DNA from: Pomphorhynchus laevis
Taxonomy: Eukaryota; Acanthocephala; Palaeacanthocephala; Echinorhynchida; Pomphorhynchidae
Assembly (NCBI GenBank): GCA_012934845.2
Contig: WNNJ02001877.1
Coordinates: forward strand, 1 to 64,000
DNA: 64,000 nucleotides
Reading direction: 5' to 3'
In this document: one piece after another, positions 52,892 to 63,700 of the stretch
Position numbering within the stretch: the first letter of the stretch is position 1
Layout of the letters: each line of letters opens with the position of its first letter
Translations under genes and position numbers: made by a program
The notes under the pieces: generated by a model
What the model was told of the DNA's origin: nothing
Databases searched by the model: none
What the model saw: only the letters and a program-made list of their open reading frames with translations

Positions 52892-54191
52892 ATGTACACT
52901 CAAATCACTATATATTTGAGCAACAAAAAAATGAATGCTAAAACGCTATCGGAGCTTCAAAGCTCTACAACTTTTGGTGATTTTACAATGAAATATGGTA
53001 GTAATGAACGATCTGGTTCAATTCTTTCGTCTACTGGAGACAATTCTAATCAGGTTAGTGATGTTTCGTATTTATTAAATGCAGCTAAGGGGCTGCTACC
53101 CCCGATTCCAAAATTAGCTAACCTGTGCATCATCAATTCAAAAAAACCAATAGAGAAACATAATCTCTTCTCCTTTTTGCGAAAGTTTGTATCAATTCAT
53201 CCAAACAGGGTGCTGTTCAATTCAGTGAAGATTTTGGACAATACTGTAAGAGTTTCCTTCCCGAATGCCTCTTTATTAAAGGAATACAAAGATTATTTTG
53301 ACAAGCACCTTTTGGACTCTGGTTCCATAACGTTGAAACCCCTTCAGTGCTCAGTTAAAATATCTAATTTTCCATTGTTTCTAACAGAAGAAGATTTGAT
53401 AACTCTGAAAAAATTGTATGGCCTCCAATCAGTGAGGCAAGTCCTAGGTAAGGTGGGACGACCCCCTCCCAGTGGCTTTTGCAAATACAGATCTTAATTC
53501 CGGTCTGCTTCTTTCTAAATCGTCAGCGAATCCTTTCCTAGGTTTTAACTTAGGATTCACTCTAATTGACGAAGACCGACTCACATTCCCACACTTTAAC
53601 AAGTGCCATGCCTGGGGCCACTGGTACTCTACATGCAGCAAGGCCTTGGTATGCGGTGTTTGTGGTGCTAGGGATTGTCAGTGTACTTTAAAAGGGGAAA
53701 GATGTCAGTCCTCCTCCTCTTGCGCTAATTGTGGAGGGGAACATCCGGCCTGGTCAAGGCGCTGCAGAATATTTAAAGAATATAAACAACTGTTTGTTAA
53801 GCCTAGAACCCCGAACAACTACGCCTCTGCTGCTGGTTCATCAGCCGACCGGATGTCAAACGCTGACATCATTCAACTTCTTAATATCCAGAAACGAGTA
53901 ATTTTTTCGCAATTTCAAACAATGATTGGACCTCTGCTATCCTCTTTTGTAGGGACAACAGATGCCCCCATGCCGAACAAGCTTAAAACCCCCCACTCCA
54001 AGATAAGGGGGGCTTCGGCCAGAACAGTCCCACCCCCCAAGGTGGGGAAGATGATCAAGGATAAGAAGGCTTCTCTGGGAAATGAAGATATTGCCCTGGG
54101 GGTACGACCCGCGACGGGGCTAGTGGCAGTGAGGGTAACCCTCCTGCACCTAGCTCTGTCTAGGTTGGCATCCCCCTTCCAACTAATTTAG
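52892..54191 (+). CDS. LINE ORF1 (gag-like zinc-knuckle protein), frame-shifted
   Basis: Two overlapping plus-strand frames, 52892-53497 and 53472-54191. The probable start is the Met at 52931 (MNAKTLSELQSSTTFG). The first has an RRM-like segment (VRVSFPNASLLKEYKDYFDK, VKISNFPLFLTEEDL). The second has knuckle-like clusters: FNKCHAWGHWYSTC, CGVCGARDCQC and CANCGGEHPAWSRRC, as in Jockey- and I-type ORF1 proteins that coat element RNA. One frame shift near 53.45 kb separates them. A second ORF starts at once after (MVSKPEPFSLNILQWNSGG). Confidence 0.8.
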
Positions 54192-54361
54192 CCCAATGGT
54201 GAGTAAACCTGAGCCTTTTTCACTGAATATTCTTCAGTGGAATTCGGGAGGTGCTTCTGCCCTTAGACTTTTATCTGGTAGAGACGTATACCGTCCTGGT
54301 TCATCAGCTCCTACATCCTTATTTTTTTTACCAAACTCGCTGATCTCCTACACACTGTTCT

Positions 54362-54727
54362 TTGTCCTCCATCCCTTCACTCATTCTTGGAGACTTCAAC
54401 ATCCGCCTCAAACGCCCCGCTTCCACCGATTCCATCCGGTTCATCAACATTCTATCCAACTACAATTACAAACTAATCTCAACTGCCCATACACATATCC
54501 TTGGTGGGCCACTCGACATCATCGCTGTTCCTGATCATTTTGCTGCCTACACCTCACAGTCCATCTCTGATCCTGGTCTATCCGATCACTTTCTCGTCAC
54601 CCTTGATCTCACTCACAACCACACCCTCCTCACACACCTACAATCCTATGTCGCCCTTGGAGAAATCTTGACCTCTCCCTTCTCCGTTCTGCCTTACTCA
54701 AATCGTCCCTATCCTATCCCACAATAA
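54362..54727 (+). CDS. L2-like LINE copy 3, AP-endonuclease part
   Basis: As in copy 1: SLILGDFNIRL, GGPLDIIAV and LSDHFLVTLDL. 121 residues, missing the N-terminal half of the nuclease. Confidence 0.8.
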   Translation: MSSIPSLILGDFNIRLKRPASTDSIRFINILSNYNYKLISTAHTHILGGPLDIIAVPDHFAAYTSQSISDPGLSDHFLVTLDLTHNHTLLTHLQSYVALGEILTSPFSVLPYSNRPYPIPQ

Positions 54728-54822
54728 ATATTCACCTCCTCACGATTTCACCTTTCTTTTCGACTCTGAGCTCACACCCACTCTCGATCTTCTCTTGCCC
54801 TTCAATTCTCACCCACCGTCGC

Positions 54823-55869
54823 TTGCACCGGGCCCCATGGTTCAACATCCAATGGCTACTCTCAAAGCGTAAACTTCTCCGTGATTTTCGAGTCTATCAC
54901 CTCTCTCTCAGACGTGATTTCCGCTCGATCACTTCGTTTTTAAGTGATTCCTATCTTGCTCTTCGCCGGTCTCATCTCAACCTACTACGTACCAAATGTA
55001 ACTCCTTCTGGCAGCATAAAATCATCACTTCATTCAACTCTAAGACTCTCTGGCATACTTTTAACTCAATCCTTGCTCGCTCCTCTTCGCCGTGCAACAT
55101 CAATGCCCATGATTATTCGTCATTTCTCCAGACTAAAGTATCCACGTTGCTATCTCACACCCCGGTCTCCATCCTATCCCACTCTGCCCAGTCTAGCCTC
55201 ATCCTTCCGGAACTCTATCATCTTCTCCCTGTCTCACCTACAGAAGTATCATCTGTCCTCATGTCCTTGCCCAACAAAACCTCACCTGCCGATCACCTAC
55301 TTACTCACATATTAAAATCTATATGCTCATCGATATCCCCATTTCTCACAACCTTGTTTTACTCGTCCATTCGCAGTCGTGTCTTCCATTCACACTGGAA
55401 ATCCGCAATCGTTCGTCCCCTCCTAAAGAAACAATCGCTCGACACCTCCCTTCCTTCTAGCTATCACTCCATTTCACTACTCCCTACTCTTTCTAAGCTT
55501 TTAGAACGCCACATCTTAATACAGATCAATGCTTATCTCTCCTCATCCAATCTGTACCCTCCTTTCCAATCCGCTTTCCGCTCTAATCACTCCACAGAAA
55601 TTACATGCATAAAAGTGTACAACGACTTGCTTATTTCTCGAGACAGGGCTCTATATAGTGTTCTCATCTCCCTCGACCTCTCCTCCGCATTCGATATTGT
55701 CGGCCACTCTGTCCTCCTTTCTCGCCTTCGTTATGATTACGGCTTTTCCTCTTCCGTCGAAAGGTTTGCCTCATATATATATCCGGACGTTCCTTTAGCG
55801 TCTGTTCTAATTCATCATCCTATCCTCCCATCCCTATTTTTTGCGGGGCCGCACAAGGTTCAGTCCTAG
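54823..55869 (+). CDS. L2-like LINE copy 3, reverse transcriptase part
   Basis: 348 residues, differing from copy 1 by about one residue. LLKKQSLDTSLPSSYHSISL, SAFRSNHSTEITCIKVYNDL and LISLDLSSAFDIVGHSVLL are present, followed by the same disrupted end. The catalytic box in the next frame (55944-55955) reads YADY. Confidence 0.8.
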   Translation: MHRAPWFNIQWLLSKRKLLRDFRVYHLSLRRDFRSITSFLSDSYLALRRSHLNLLRTKCNSFWQHKIITSFNSKTLWHTFNSILARSSSPCNINAHDYSSFLQTKVSTLLSHTPVSILSHSAQSSLILPELYHLLPVSPTEVSSVLMSLPNKTSPADHLLTHILKSICSSISPFLTTLFYSSIRSRVFHSHWKSAIVRPLLKKQSLDTSLPSSYHSISLLPTLSKLLERHILIQINAYLSSSNLYPPFQSAFRSNHSTEITCIKVYNDLLISRDRALYSVLISLDLSSAFDIVGHSVLLSRLRYDYGFSSSVERFASYIYPDVPLASVLIHHPILPSLFFAGPHKVQS

Positions 55870-56850
55870 GTCCCCTGCTTATCTCTCTTCTGCTTGGCAA
55901 TCTCTCTCCGTTTATCCAACCTTTCTCGATTAACATCATACAATACGCCGATTACATCCTCATCTATGCTCATGCACCCGCACATCGCATACACGATATC
56001 GGTATTTATGCTCGAACCGTCTTTCTACTATCTACAAAGGTTTCTCCAATCTCCATCTCGTTCTAAATCCCGACAAGTCTAAAATAATGTGGATTCTCCC
56101 CCGTAAACCAAACATATCTTCTCCCACTGTATCTTTTGCCTCATCGATCATCCCCGTAGTACACAATCTCACTTTCTTAGGCTTCCATTTCGATGATCAC
56201 ATTTCCTTTAAACCCTTCGTCCGTAACAAGGTTCGCTCGTCTAACTTAATTCTTCGTGACATCCGCCGTATCCGCCCCTTATCGACTTCCGTTCTTGTAT
56301 GTATCTTCTTTCATCGCTTCTTTTCCCTAAAATCGATTACTGCCTTAGCCTTTTCGCCAATTTTCCAAAATCCATAATCCTACCCCTACAACGAATAATC
56401 AACATCGCCGTTCGAGTGCTCTTTCGTCTCCGTCGCTTCGACCACACATCCACATATTTTGCCCAACTCTCCTGGCCCACCATCCACATCCGCATCAAAC
56501 TCCGCCTTCTTCTCGTTACTTCTCGTCTCATCGCTGTCGGCTCCCCATCGTTCATCAATCTTCCTTTCTTAGACGACACTCGCCCCACCTCGCTATCGCT
56601 GCGTTCCCGTAATACCCTCATACTCTACGTGACCAATTACTTCAACCACTACGGTCTCCGATCCTTCCTCTTCGCCGACTCATTCGCCTGGAATCAACTC
56701 CCTCTCGACGTCCGCCGCGCTTCCTTCTTTATCACATTCAAACACCTCCGATCACACATTCTCGACACACGATTTACATTTTTGTTTTGTTGTGGTCATG
56801 AAGCGTGCGCTGGCACGCATTTGCCACGTTAAAATAAATCTTTTTTTAAT

Positions 56851-57165
56851 CAAATTTAATCAGAGGAAATACACCTTTAGCGCGTATTTGGCCCCGCTGC
56901 TCTCGAGGAATTAGGGCAGAAACCCGATAGCATAGCAGTTCCTCCTGATGACCTATAATCTTTATTCTGAAACAACTGTTATTTATTAGTCAATTCATAA
57001 AAATGACGTTTATTTTAAATTTCATTTTTTTAACTTGATTTAAATTATAGAAAATCTTATAAAAATTATTTATTTTATTATTTAATTATTAAATTTTGAT
57101 TTAGCATTATTATGTTTTGTTTATTTTATAATTATATTAAATACGTAGACTCAGTTAGCTGATTT
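56851..57165 (+). repeat. Flank repeat shared with 33260-33576 (inverted)
   Basis: Matches the block beyond the 3' end of copy 1, in mirror orientation: GGCAGAAACCCGATAGCATA, CCTCCTGATGACCTATAATC, then an AT-rich part and GTAGACTCAGTTAGCTGAT. It shows that copies 1 and 3 were duplicated with flanking DNA. Confidence 0.8.
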
Positions 57166-57167
57166 AA

Positions 57168-58110
57168 TTCGTTTGGCGCAGAAGAACAAAGACGTCAATT
57201 GTACGTTTTACATTGCGCAGCGGATCAAACGACTAGATGTGCTCCTTATTAAAAATTAAACAACGAAAGAAAAATATACATAAAAACAGAGAACAAAATA
57301 ATGCAAAAAACCATTACAAATCATTATAATTATAAAATATTTGTTATTAATTCAATAGACAAAGAAATTCAATAACACAAATAAAGAAAAATATACATAA
57401 GAAACAACAAACAAATTTCCTTCCAACCGGAAATGCGCCACTGTTCGCCCTCTCCTCAAAAAGCAATCTCTCGACCCTTCACTACCATCTTTGTACCGTC
57501 CTATCCTACTTCCAATCCTCTCTAAACTCCTTGAGCGTCTTGTTCTCAATCAAGTTAATGCATATCTATGTTCATCTAACTAGTTTCGTTCCAAGCTGCG
57601 TTTCGCTCTAATCACTCTACTGAAATTGCCTGTCTTAAAGTTTATAACGACTTACTCATCACGCGCGATTAAAAATTGTTATAAATTGATTGTTCACTCA
57701 TATTGGATTATTTATTAGTGGAGAGAGTGAAGAAAATATTTATTTAATCTCGAATTTTCAATAGTCTACTGCTATCATCACCAGGAGTAAATGTTACAAA
57801 AAAATTTTACAATTTAAGTATTTTCAAAGCTGTCAACTGCATACTTCGTTTGGCGCGGCAGAACAAAGACGTCAATTGTACGTTTTACATTGCGCAGCGG
57901 ATCAAACGACTAGATGTGCTCCTTATTAAAAATTAAACAACGAAAGAAAAATATACATAAAAAACAACGAACAAAACAATACAAAAAACCATTACAAATC
58001 ATTATAATTATAAAATATTTGTTATTAATTTATTAGACAAAGAAATTCAATAACACAAATAAAGAAAAATATACATAAGAAACAACAAACAAATCAATAC
58101 AAAAACCATT
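57168..58110 (+). repeat. Direct repeat (about 260 bp) around an L2-like scrap and a Penelope tail
   Basis: CGTTTGGCGCAGAAGAACAA at 57168 recurs at about 57848, followed in both cases by the same A-rich sequence. Between them, 57418-57670 is an L2-like RT fragment (VRPLLKKQSLDPSLPSLYRP) and 57715-57845 a Penelope 3' tail. The pattern suggests duplication around an insertion. Confidence 0.8.
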
Positions 58111-58140
58111 ACAAAACATTACAATTATAAAATATTTGTT

Positions 58141-58958
58141 ATTAATTCAATATCTGGTTTATTATTGGGCATCAGTATATTTTTATTTTTGTGCATAAAA
58201 TAAGCTTCTTGTATTTTTCTTTCTAAAGCGTTGTTTTCTACTTAAATAACTTGACTTTTTTCAAAACCTATTATATGGTTACTGTTCAAGGAGTGGTCTA
58301 TTACATCCCCAGATCCCGTTCCTTTCTTAATCGAATATCTATGTTGGTCAATACGCTTAGACAATCCTTGTCCAGATTTACCAATATAGATCTTATTACA
58401 ACCATCACAAGGAATTTAATATACAATACCATCCCTTTTAAAATTAGGTTTCTGTTTAAATATATTTTTTATTTTGGGCATTTTTTGATTATATATGACC
58501 ATGCTCGGGGTGACATTTTTAGAACGTTTAATGTGATTGATCGTTTTGCCGTTCCATTTATCATTAATATAGGGTATACCTATATATTTTGTTTACGGTT
58601 TTGGGCCTATCAATTTTGCCCTAGTACTATTTCCCATGAAATATGATTTTTTGACAGCCCAAGTCGGATATCCACTACTTATAAGACTTCTCTTAATTAC
58701 ATCATCCCTTTTCGATTTGAGATAGACACTAGAACAAATTGTATTTGATCTCAAAAACAGTGATGAAGCTGCAGAAATTTTCCAATTTCTAGGAACATTA
58801 CTTTCCCAGCTTACAACATTAGGGTACTCACTAATTTTTTGGGAAACCTCAGTTTCTACTTTGTTTGCAGGAGATCTAATAATCTTTACATCAAGGAAGG
58901 ATAATGTACCATCTTCTTCCTTCGTTAATGTCCACTGAATATTTATATCAGCACTATT
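58141..58958 (-). mobile_element. Penelope-like element PLE-3, copy 1
   Basis: Minus strand. 58593-58958 holds the RT end (SFLDVKIIRSPANKVETEV, SAASSLFLRSNTICSSVYL). The nuclease follows at 58.25-58.45 kb (FKRDGIVY, then IPCDGCNKIYIGKSGQGLSK, then RYSIKKGTGSGDVIDHSLN). Its 5' side is truncated at 58958, where an L2-like tail begins in the opposite orientation. Confidence 0.8.
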
Positions 58959-59015
58959 TGTTGTGGTCATGTAAGCGTGCGCTGGCACGCATTTGCCACG
59001 TTAAAATAAATCCTT
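58959..59015 (+). mobile_element. Isolated L2-like 3' tail (about 55 bp)
   Basis: TTGTGGTCATGTAAGCGTGC, the family hairpin, CCACGTTAAAATAAATC and a T run. A severely 5'-truncated insertion whose 5' end abuts the truncated 5' end of PLE-3. Confidence 0.85.
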
Positions 59016-60237
59016 TTTTTTATTAATAATAATTATTAACCATAATATACCAGGGTACAAATTCATAATTGATCAGGGTATAATCAAATTAATTTATTTA
59101 ATTTTATATTTAAATCATCGCATCTTTTCAAACAAATACCAAAGATGTGGGTGTAAATTTTCATATGTTATATCGATTCGTATAAAAACAAGAAATCTAC
59201 TGTGGGTGCTCGTGCAATGCATCGGGTTACTTGTCGCTTAAATTTAGTAACGGGTTCACATCCTTCTAATCACCCGAAACGATATCTCGAGCATTTTTTT
59301 TATCTTAGATTTTTTGATTTTTATGAAATAAGCTTGTTTTTTTTCAGATATTATAAACAGGCTGGTATTTCTGAATTTCCACTTATATCTTAAAAATATA
59401 ATATTTAAATATTGATGAATCTTTGATTTATTAATCATTCATACATATATCAAATAATATTGAATAGAATACATAAAACGAGCAATACAATAGGTTACTT
59501 TGCACTAATCTGGTATCGAGTTCATCGTGCAAATCACCCGATTCGATAGCTATAACATTTTTATCGCATCTTTAATTCCATTATTATGAGAGATACATTT
59601 TTTGTACAAATATTTTAGACAACCTGATAATTCCGAATATTTTAAAGATTAAAAATTCCATCAAATTTGAGATTAATAATTAATTAAAGATTTCAAATTA
59701 TAAAATAATTTAAAATATAGTTATTAAATAATGAATTTTCACTTATTTCTAGTATATTCCATGATGCTGGTTATCTTGAAATCAATTAAATAATTTAATT
59801 TGGCCAAATAAAAAATTATTAAAAACTAAATAATTTTCAAACATAATATTTAATTTATTAAACTTAATATTTAGTTCATATCGCCTCAATAGAAACGAAT
59901 ATGTGTTTAAGCGAAAATTTTCCTTTTTTACCGATTTGTAAATAACGAAATTAACTCTTTTTGTGGATGCTCGAGAAATGCATAGAGTTACTTGCAACTA
60001 TAATCTTATATCGAGTTTCGCGTGCTAGTCACTCGAAATTTAAGTACTTTTATCGCATTTATAAAATTGTATTAAAAGTTGTTTAAATATTTTGAAAGGT
60101 CAAATCTTTTTAAAAGTAGGAACAAGAATATTTAAATAAAATGTGTCAAAAAATGTTAACAAGTCTAATAATTCCGAGTTTATATAAATAAAATCCTTAA
60201 ATTTAAACATTTTAAAAATATTGTTGGTTAATCAAAT
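59016..60237. other. AT-rich DNA with three diverged repeats
   Basis: Blocks like GCATCGGGTTACTTGTCGCT near 59220, AATAGGTTACTTTGCAC near 59489 and GCATAGAGTTACTTGCAAC near 59980 are each followed by a CACCCGA- or CACTCGA-containing stretch and TATCGCAT or GAGCATTT. They look like old copies of one short repeat. No gene seen. Confidence 0.5.
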
Positions 60238-60680
60238 TTAATGGTTGTAGAAATCAAGTTTTGGGCCTATCAATTTTGCCCTAGTACTTTTTCCCATGAA
60301 ATATGATTTTTTGATAGCCCAAGTCGGATATCCACTACTTATAAGACTTCTCTTAATTACATCATCCCTTTTCGATTTGAGATAGACACTAGAACAAATT
60401 GTCTTTGATCTCAAAAACAGTGATGAAGCTGCAGAAATTTTCCAATTTCTAGGAACATTACTTTCCCAGCTTACAACATTAGGGTACTCACTAATTTTTT
60501 GGAAAACCTCAGTTTCTACTTTGTTTGCAGGAGATCTAATAATCTTTACATCAAGGAAGGATAATGTACCATCTTCTTCCTTCCTTAATGTCCACTGAAT
60601 ATTTATATCATCACTATTTAATATATCCAAAAAACAATCCGGGTCAAACGGTTCCTTTAAAAGAACAAAAGCATCATCCA
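60238..60680 (-). mobile_element. Penelope-like element PLE-3, copy 2 (RT end only)
   Basis: Nearly identical to 58602-58950 but extends further into RT: YHVDDAFVLLKEPFDPDCFL (catalytic box, with H between Y and V) and LDILNSDDINIQWTLRKEED. It too ends in an opposing L2-like tail, at a different PLE position. Confidence 0.8.
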
Positions 60681-60735
60681 CGTGATAAGCGTGCGCTGGC
60701 ACGCATTTACCACGTTAAAATAAATCGTTTTTTAA
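60681..60735 (+). mobile_element. Isolated L2-like 3' tail (about 50 bp)
   Basis: AAGCGTGCGCTGGCACGCAT, then ACCACGTTAAAATAAATC and a T run. It adjoins the 5' end of PLE-3 copy 2, as at 58959. Confidence 0.85.
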
Positions 60736-60779
60736 TGATCAATATGCCCATATTCAAACGAAATAATGAAAACAAATTA

Positions 60780-63700
60780 CTGTTTTGACGAGCAAATTGG
60801 CTCCCTACGATTTAAATAATTGCTCAAAAGGAAGAGAATGTTACAGTAATTTCGATGTTCCTAATGCACTAAATAACGACTCACTAAATAATACTATTGT
60901 TTAATCGGAAGAGTGGTTTGAGTCTAACGTAAACGATTCGATTCTTGATAATGCACAACTCTCTACGTGTAGTGATTTAGATACCGGAAATTTGATCAAT
61001 CAGAAAAATCACAATGGTGCGAATAAAACTTTTCAAAAATTTAACGAACAGATAAATATCAGGCCAGTACGAACCAGAAAAATGCCAGAAAAATTTCAAT
61101 ATTATCGGTTAGAGTGAATGTTATAGTTAATGTTATTTTTTTATCTGTTGACAAGGACCGTTTGGTTGAATGCTCCAATAAAAACGATTCAAACTTTATT
61201 TCGCAAGTCTATAATGAGTGATCGATACAACAATCTAATCAAAGACTTGCACGCACCTATGTCGAATGTTATAGTATTATATTGACTTGACAGTTATTTT
61301 GTAATGATGTTTTAGATTGCTTATTAAAACCTTTTATTGGTTTATTGATTCTATCTATCACAAGTTCACATGTGCTTGTGGATTTAGAGTAGCCGTTCAA
61401 CAGGGTACCAAGATATACGTTGAGGAATGTTCTTAAAGATTACAAAATTCCGCAAAATCATTTAAATAATTGTTGTATTTTATGTCTACGTTACTTATAA
61501 CACTATTTTTAGGTGTTAAATAAAACCACTTTGATTTCAGTTTAAACACAACAATTTATTTGACATTGTTGAAGTTGGATACAGGCTCACTTCAATGTCT
61601 ATCTCAAAGGGCGCTATTTCAAGACAGTCAATCGGAAAGTCGAACGTTCGACTCAATCGATTTAATGTAACGCCAGACGAAGCCATGAGCTTAAAGTATA
61701 AGCTATGGAAACGAAACTTCAACTATGTCCTGTCGATCAACGACATCACGGATAAGCTAGAATACTTATTTATTCATGTAGACCGCCAAATCTACAAGTT
61801 GATTAAAGATTCGAATAACTACGATGAGGCTATAGGCAAACTAAATAAAATCTACATCAAAACACCAAACGAAGTACTGGCGCGTCACGTACTATCTGTC
61901 CGAAGTCAGAAACAGGAAGAAGACATCGATATTTACGTTCAATCCCTACGATCTCTAGCGACAGATTGCAACTTCAAAGCGGTGACAGCAGAATAATCAA
62001 AGAACGATTACATAAGAGATTTCTTCATCCGTGGACTCAGTTCTGATACGATAAGACAGCGTCTTCTAGAATTCGACCAACTGGATCTCGAAAAAGCTAT
62101 TTCCATCGCGAAATCCTTAGTAACGGCGCAGCAAAGTGTCGAGTTATACCACCGACGAGAGGACTCACTTCCGGATCAACGAGTCGAGATTGCACAAGTC
62201 AGCACGAACTCCAAGAGATGTGAAAAGGGACCGCCACATTATAATCAAGAAATAAATGAGGAACAATGCCTAAATCGTATCGATAAATCGACCAGCAGAA
62301 GCTACAACAATCAATCGAAGATATGCTTATTCTGCGGAAGCAACTTGCATAATCGAAGTAATCGTCCTGCTAAGCAAGCGAGCTGTTTTAAATGCGGCAA
62401 GAATGGTCACTTTTCCCGTGTCTGTGCATCATCAAAGTTTCAACAATAAGCGTCTTCATCGGTTATCCTCTCAACTGTCAATAACTCAAAATCTCAACCA
62501 GAGGAAGAAATCTCTATATGTGGAAAGCCTGTGACAGCACTCATCGACACCGGTAGTTCTTTGAATTTTATCGATAGCAAGATTGTCGCTTTGTAAAAGC
62601 TGAGGAAGTTCTATACTATGACGAGGGTTTACATAACTTCATAAGCTATCAAGACCGTTCATGCTAAGTGCATCGTTGATTTTCAATTTCAAGAAAAAGA
62701 ATATGCTAATGCTGAGCTTTACGTGTTGATAGGTTTATGTACGGAAGTGATATTGGGATTGCCCTTTCTTAGGCTACATCAAACATTGGCCATTGAATTT
62801 GAAGGTTCTCTGGAATGCATCGAAATGGCTGCGTCTACATCAACAGGCATAGAACCGCCCAAGCTCTTCAGGAACTTATCTCCCAACGTATTTCCGATTG
62901 TAACCAGAAGCAGGAAATTCATTGCAATGAACAAACAATTCATTCGCATTGAAGTACAACGTTTACTGAACAATGACATCATTGAGCCCAGTTCGTCTCC
63001 GTGGAGAGCCCAGGTTGTCGTTGTTCCTAGGAACACGGGTCGAAAACGTCTTGTTGTCGATTTCTCGCGAACCATAAATCGATATACGTATCTAGACGCA
63101 TATCCCCTCCCAAAAATATCCGATATCGTAGGTCAAATATCTAAGCATCGTTATTACTCGCTTGTCGACCTTGAGGAGGCATACTACCAGATCGATATAG
63201 ATCCACAAGAAAGACCATACACCGCGTTCGAAGCAATGGGCAGGTTATATCACTTCAAAAAAATACCAATGGGAGTGACCAACGGAGTATCTGCTTTTCA
63301 GCGGTACATAAACAACTTGATCGATTCAAATGAGCTTCAAGCCGTCTACTCATATCTCGACGACATTATAGTATGTGGCAAGACCAAAGTTGATCATGAT
63401 CTTAATTTACAAAAGCTTAAGCATTCGCTAAACCTCCTGGGGTTAAAGATAAACGACAGAAAGTCAATTTACAGCGTAACAAAATTACAAACTCTCGGAT
63501 ATGAAATTGAATACAACACACTACGTCCAGATCCAGATTGTCTCTCAGCTTTGTGTAAATTAAAAATTCCTGAAAATATAACGGCCTTGATGAGATTATT
63601 AGGATTCTTCTTATATTATAGCAAATGGAATAAAAAAAATTCAACAAAGATTTCTCCGCTGACGAAGCAGAATTTGCGTTCCCCACTGACAAGATAGCAG

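Larger units (their letters stand above)
54196..56850 (+). mobile_element. L2-like LINE, long copy 3, fused to a different 5' end
   Basis: From about 54270 onward it matches copy 1 in reverse. Before that it has an endonuclease start, FSLNILQWNSGGASALR, attached directly at VYRPGSS, with the intervening 60-80 residues of nuclease missing. Either the upstream ORF1 is the family's true 5' part with an internal deletion, or two elements were fused. It ends with the usual 3' hairpin (about 56803-56822). Confidence 0.9.
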
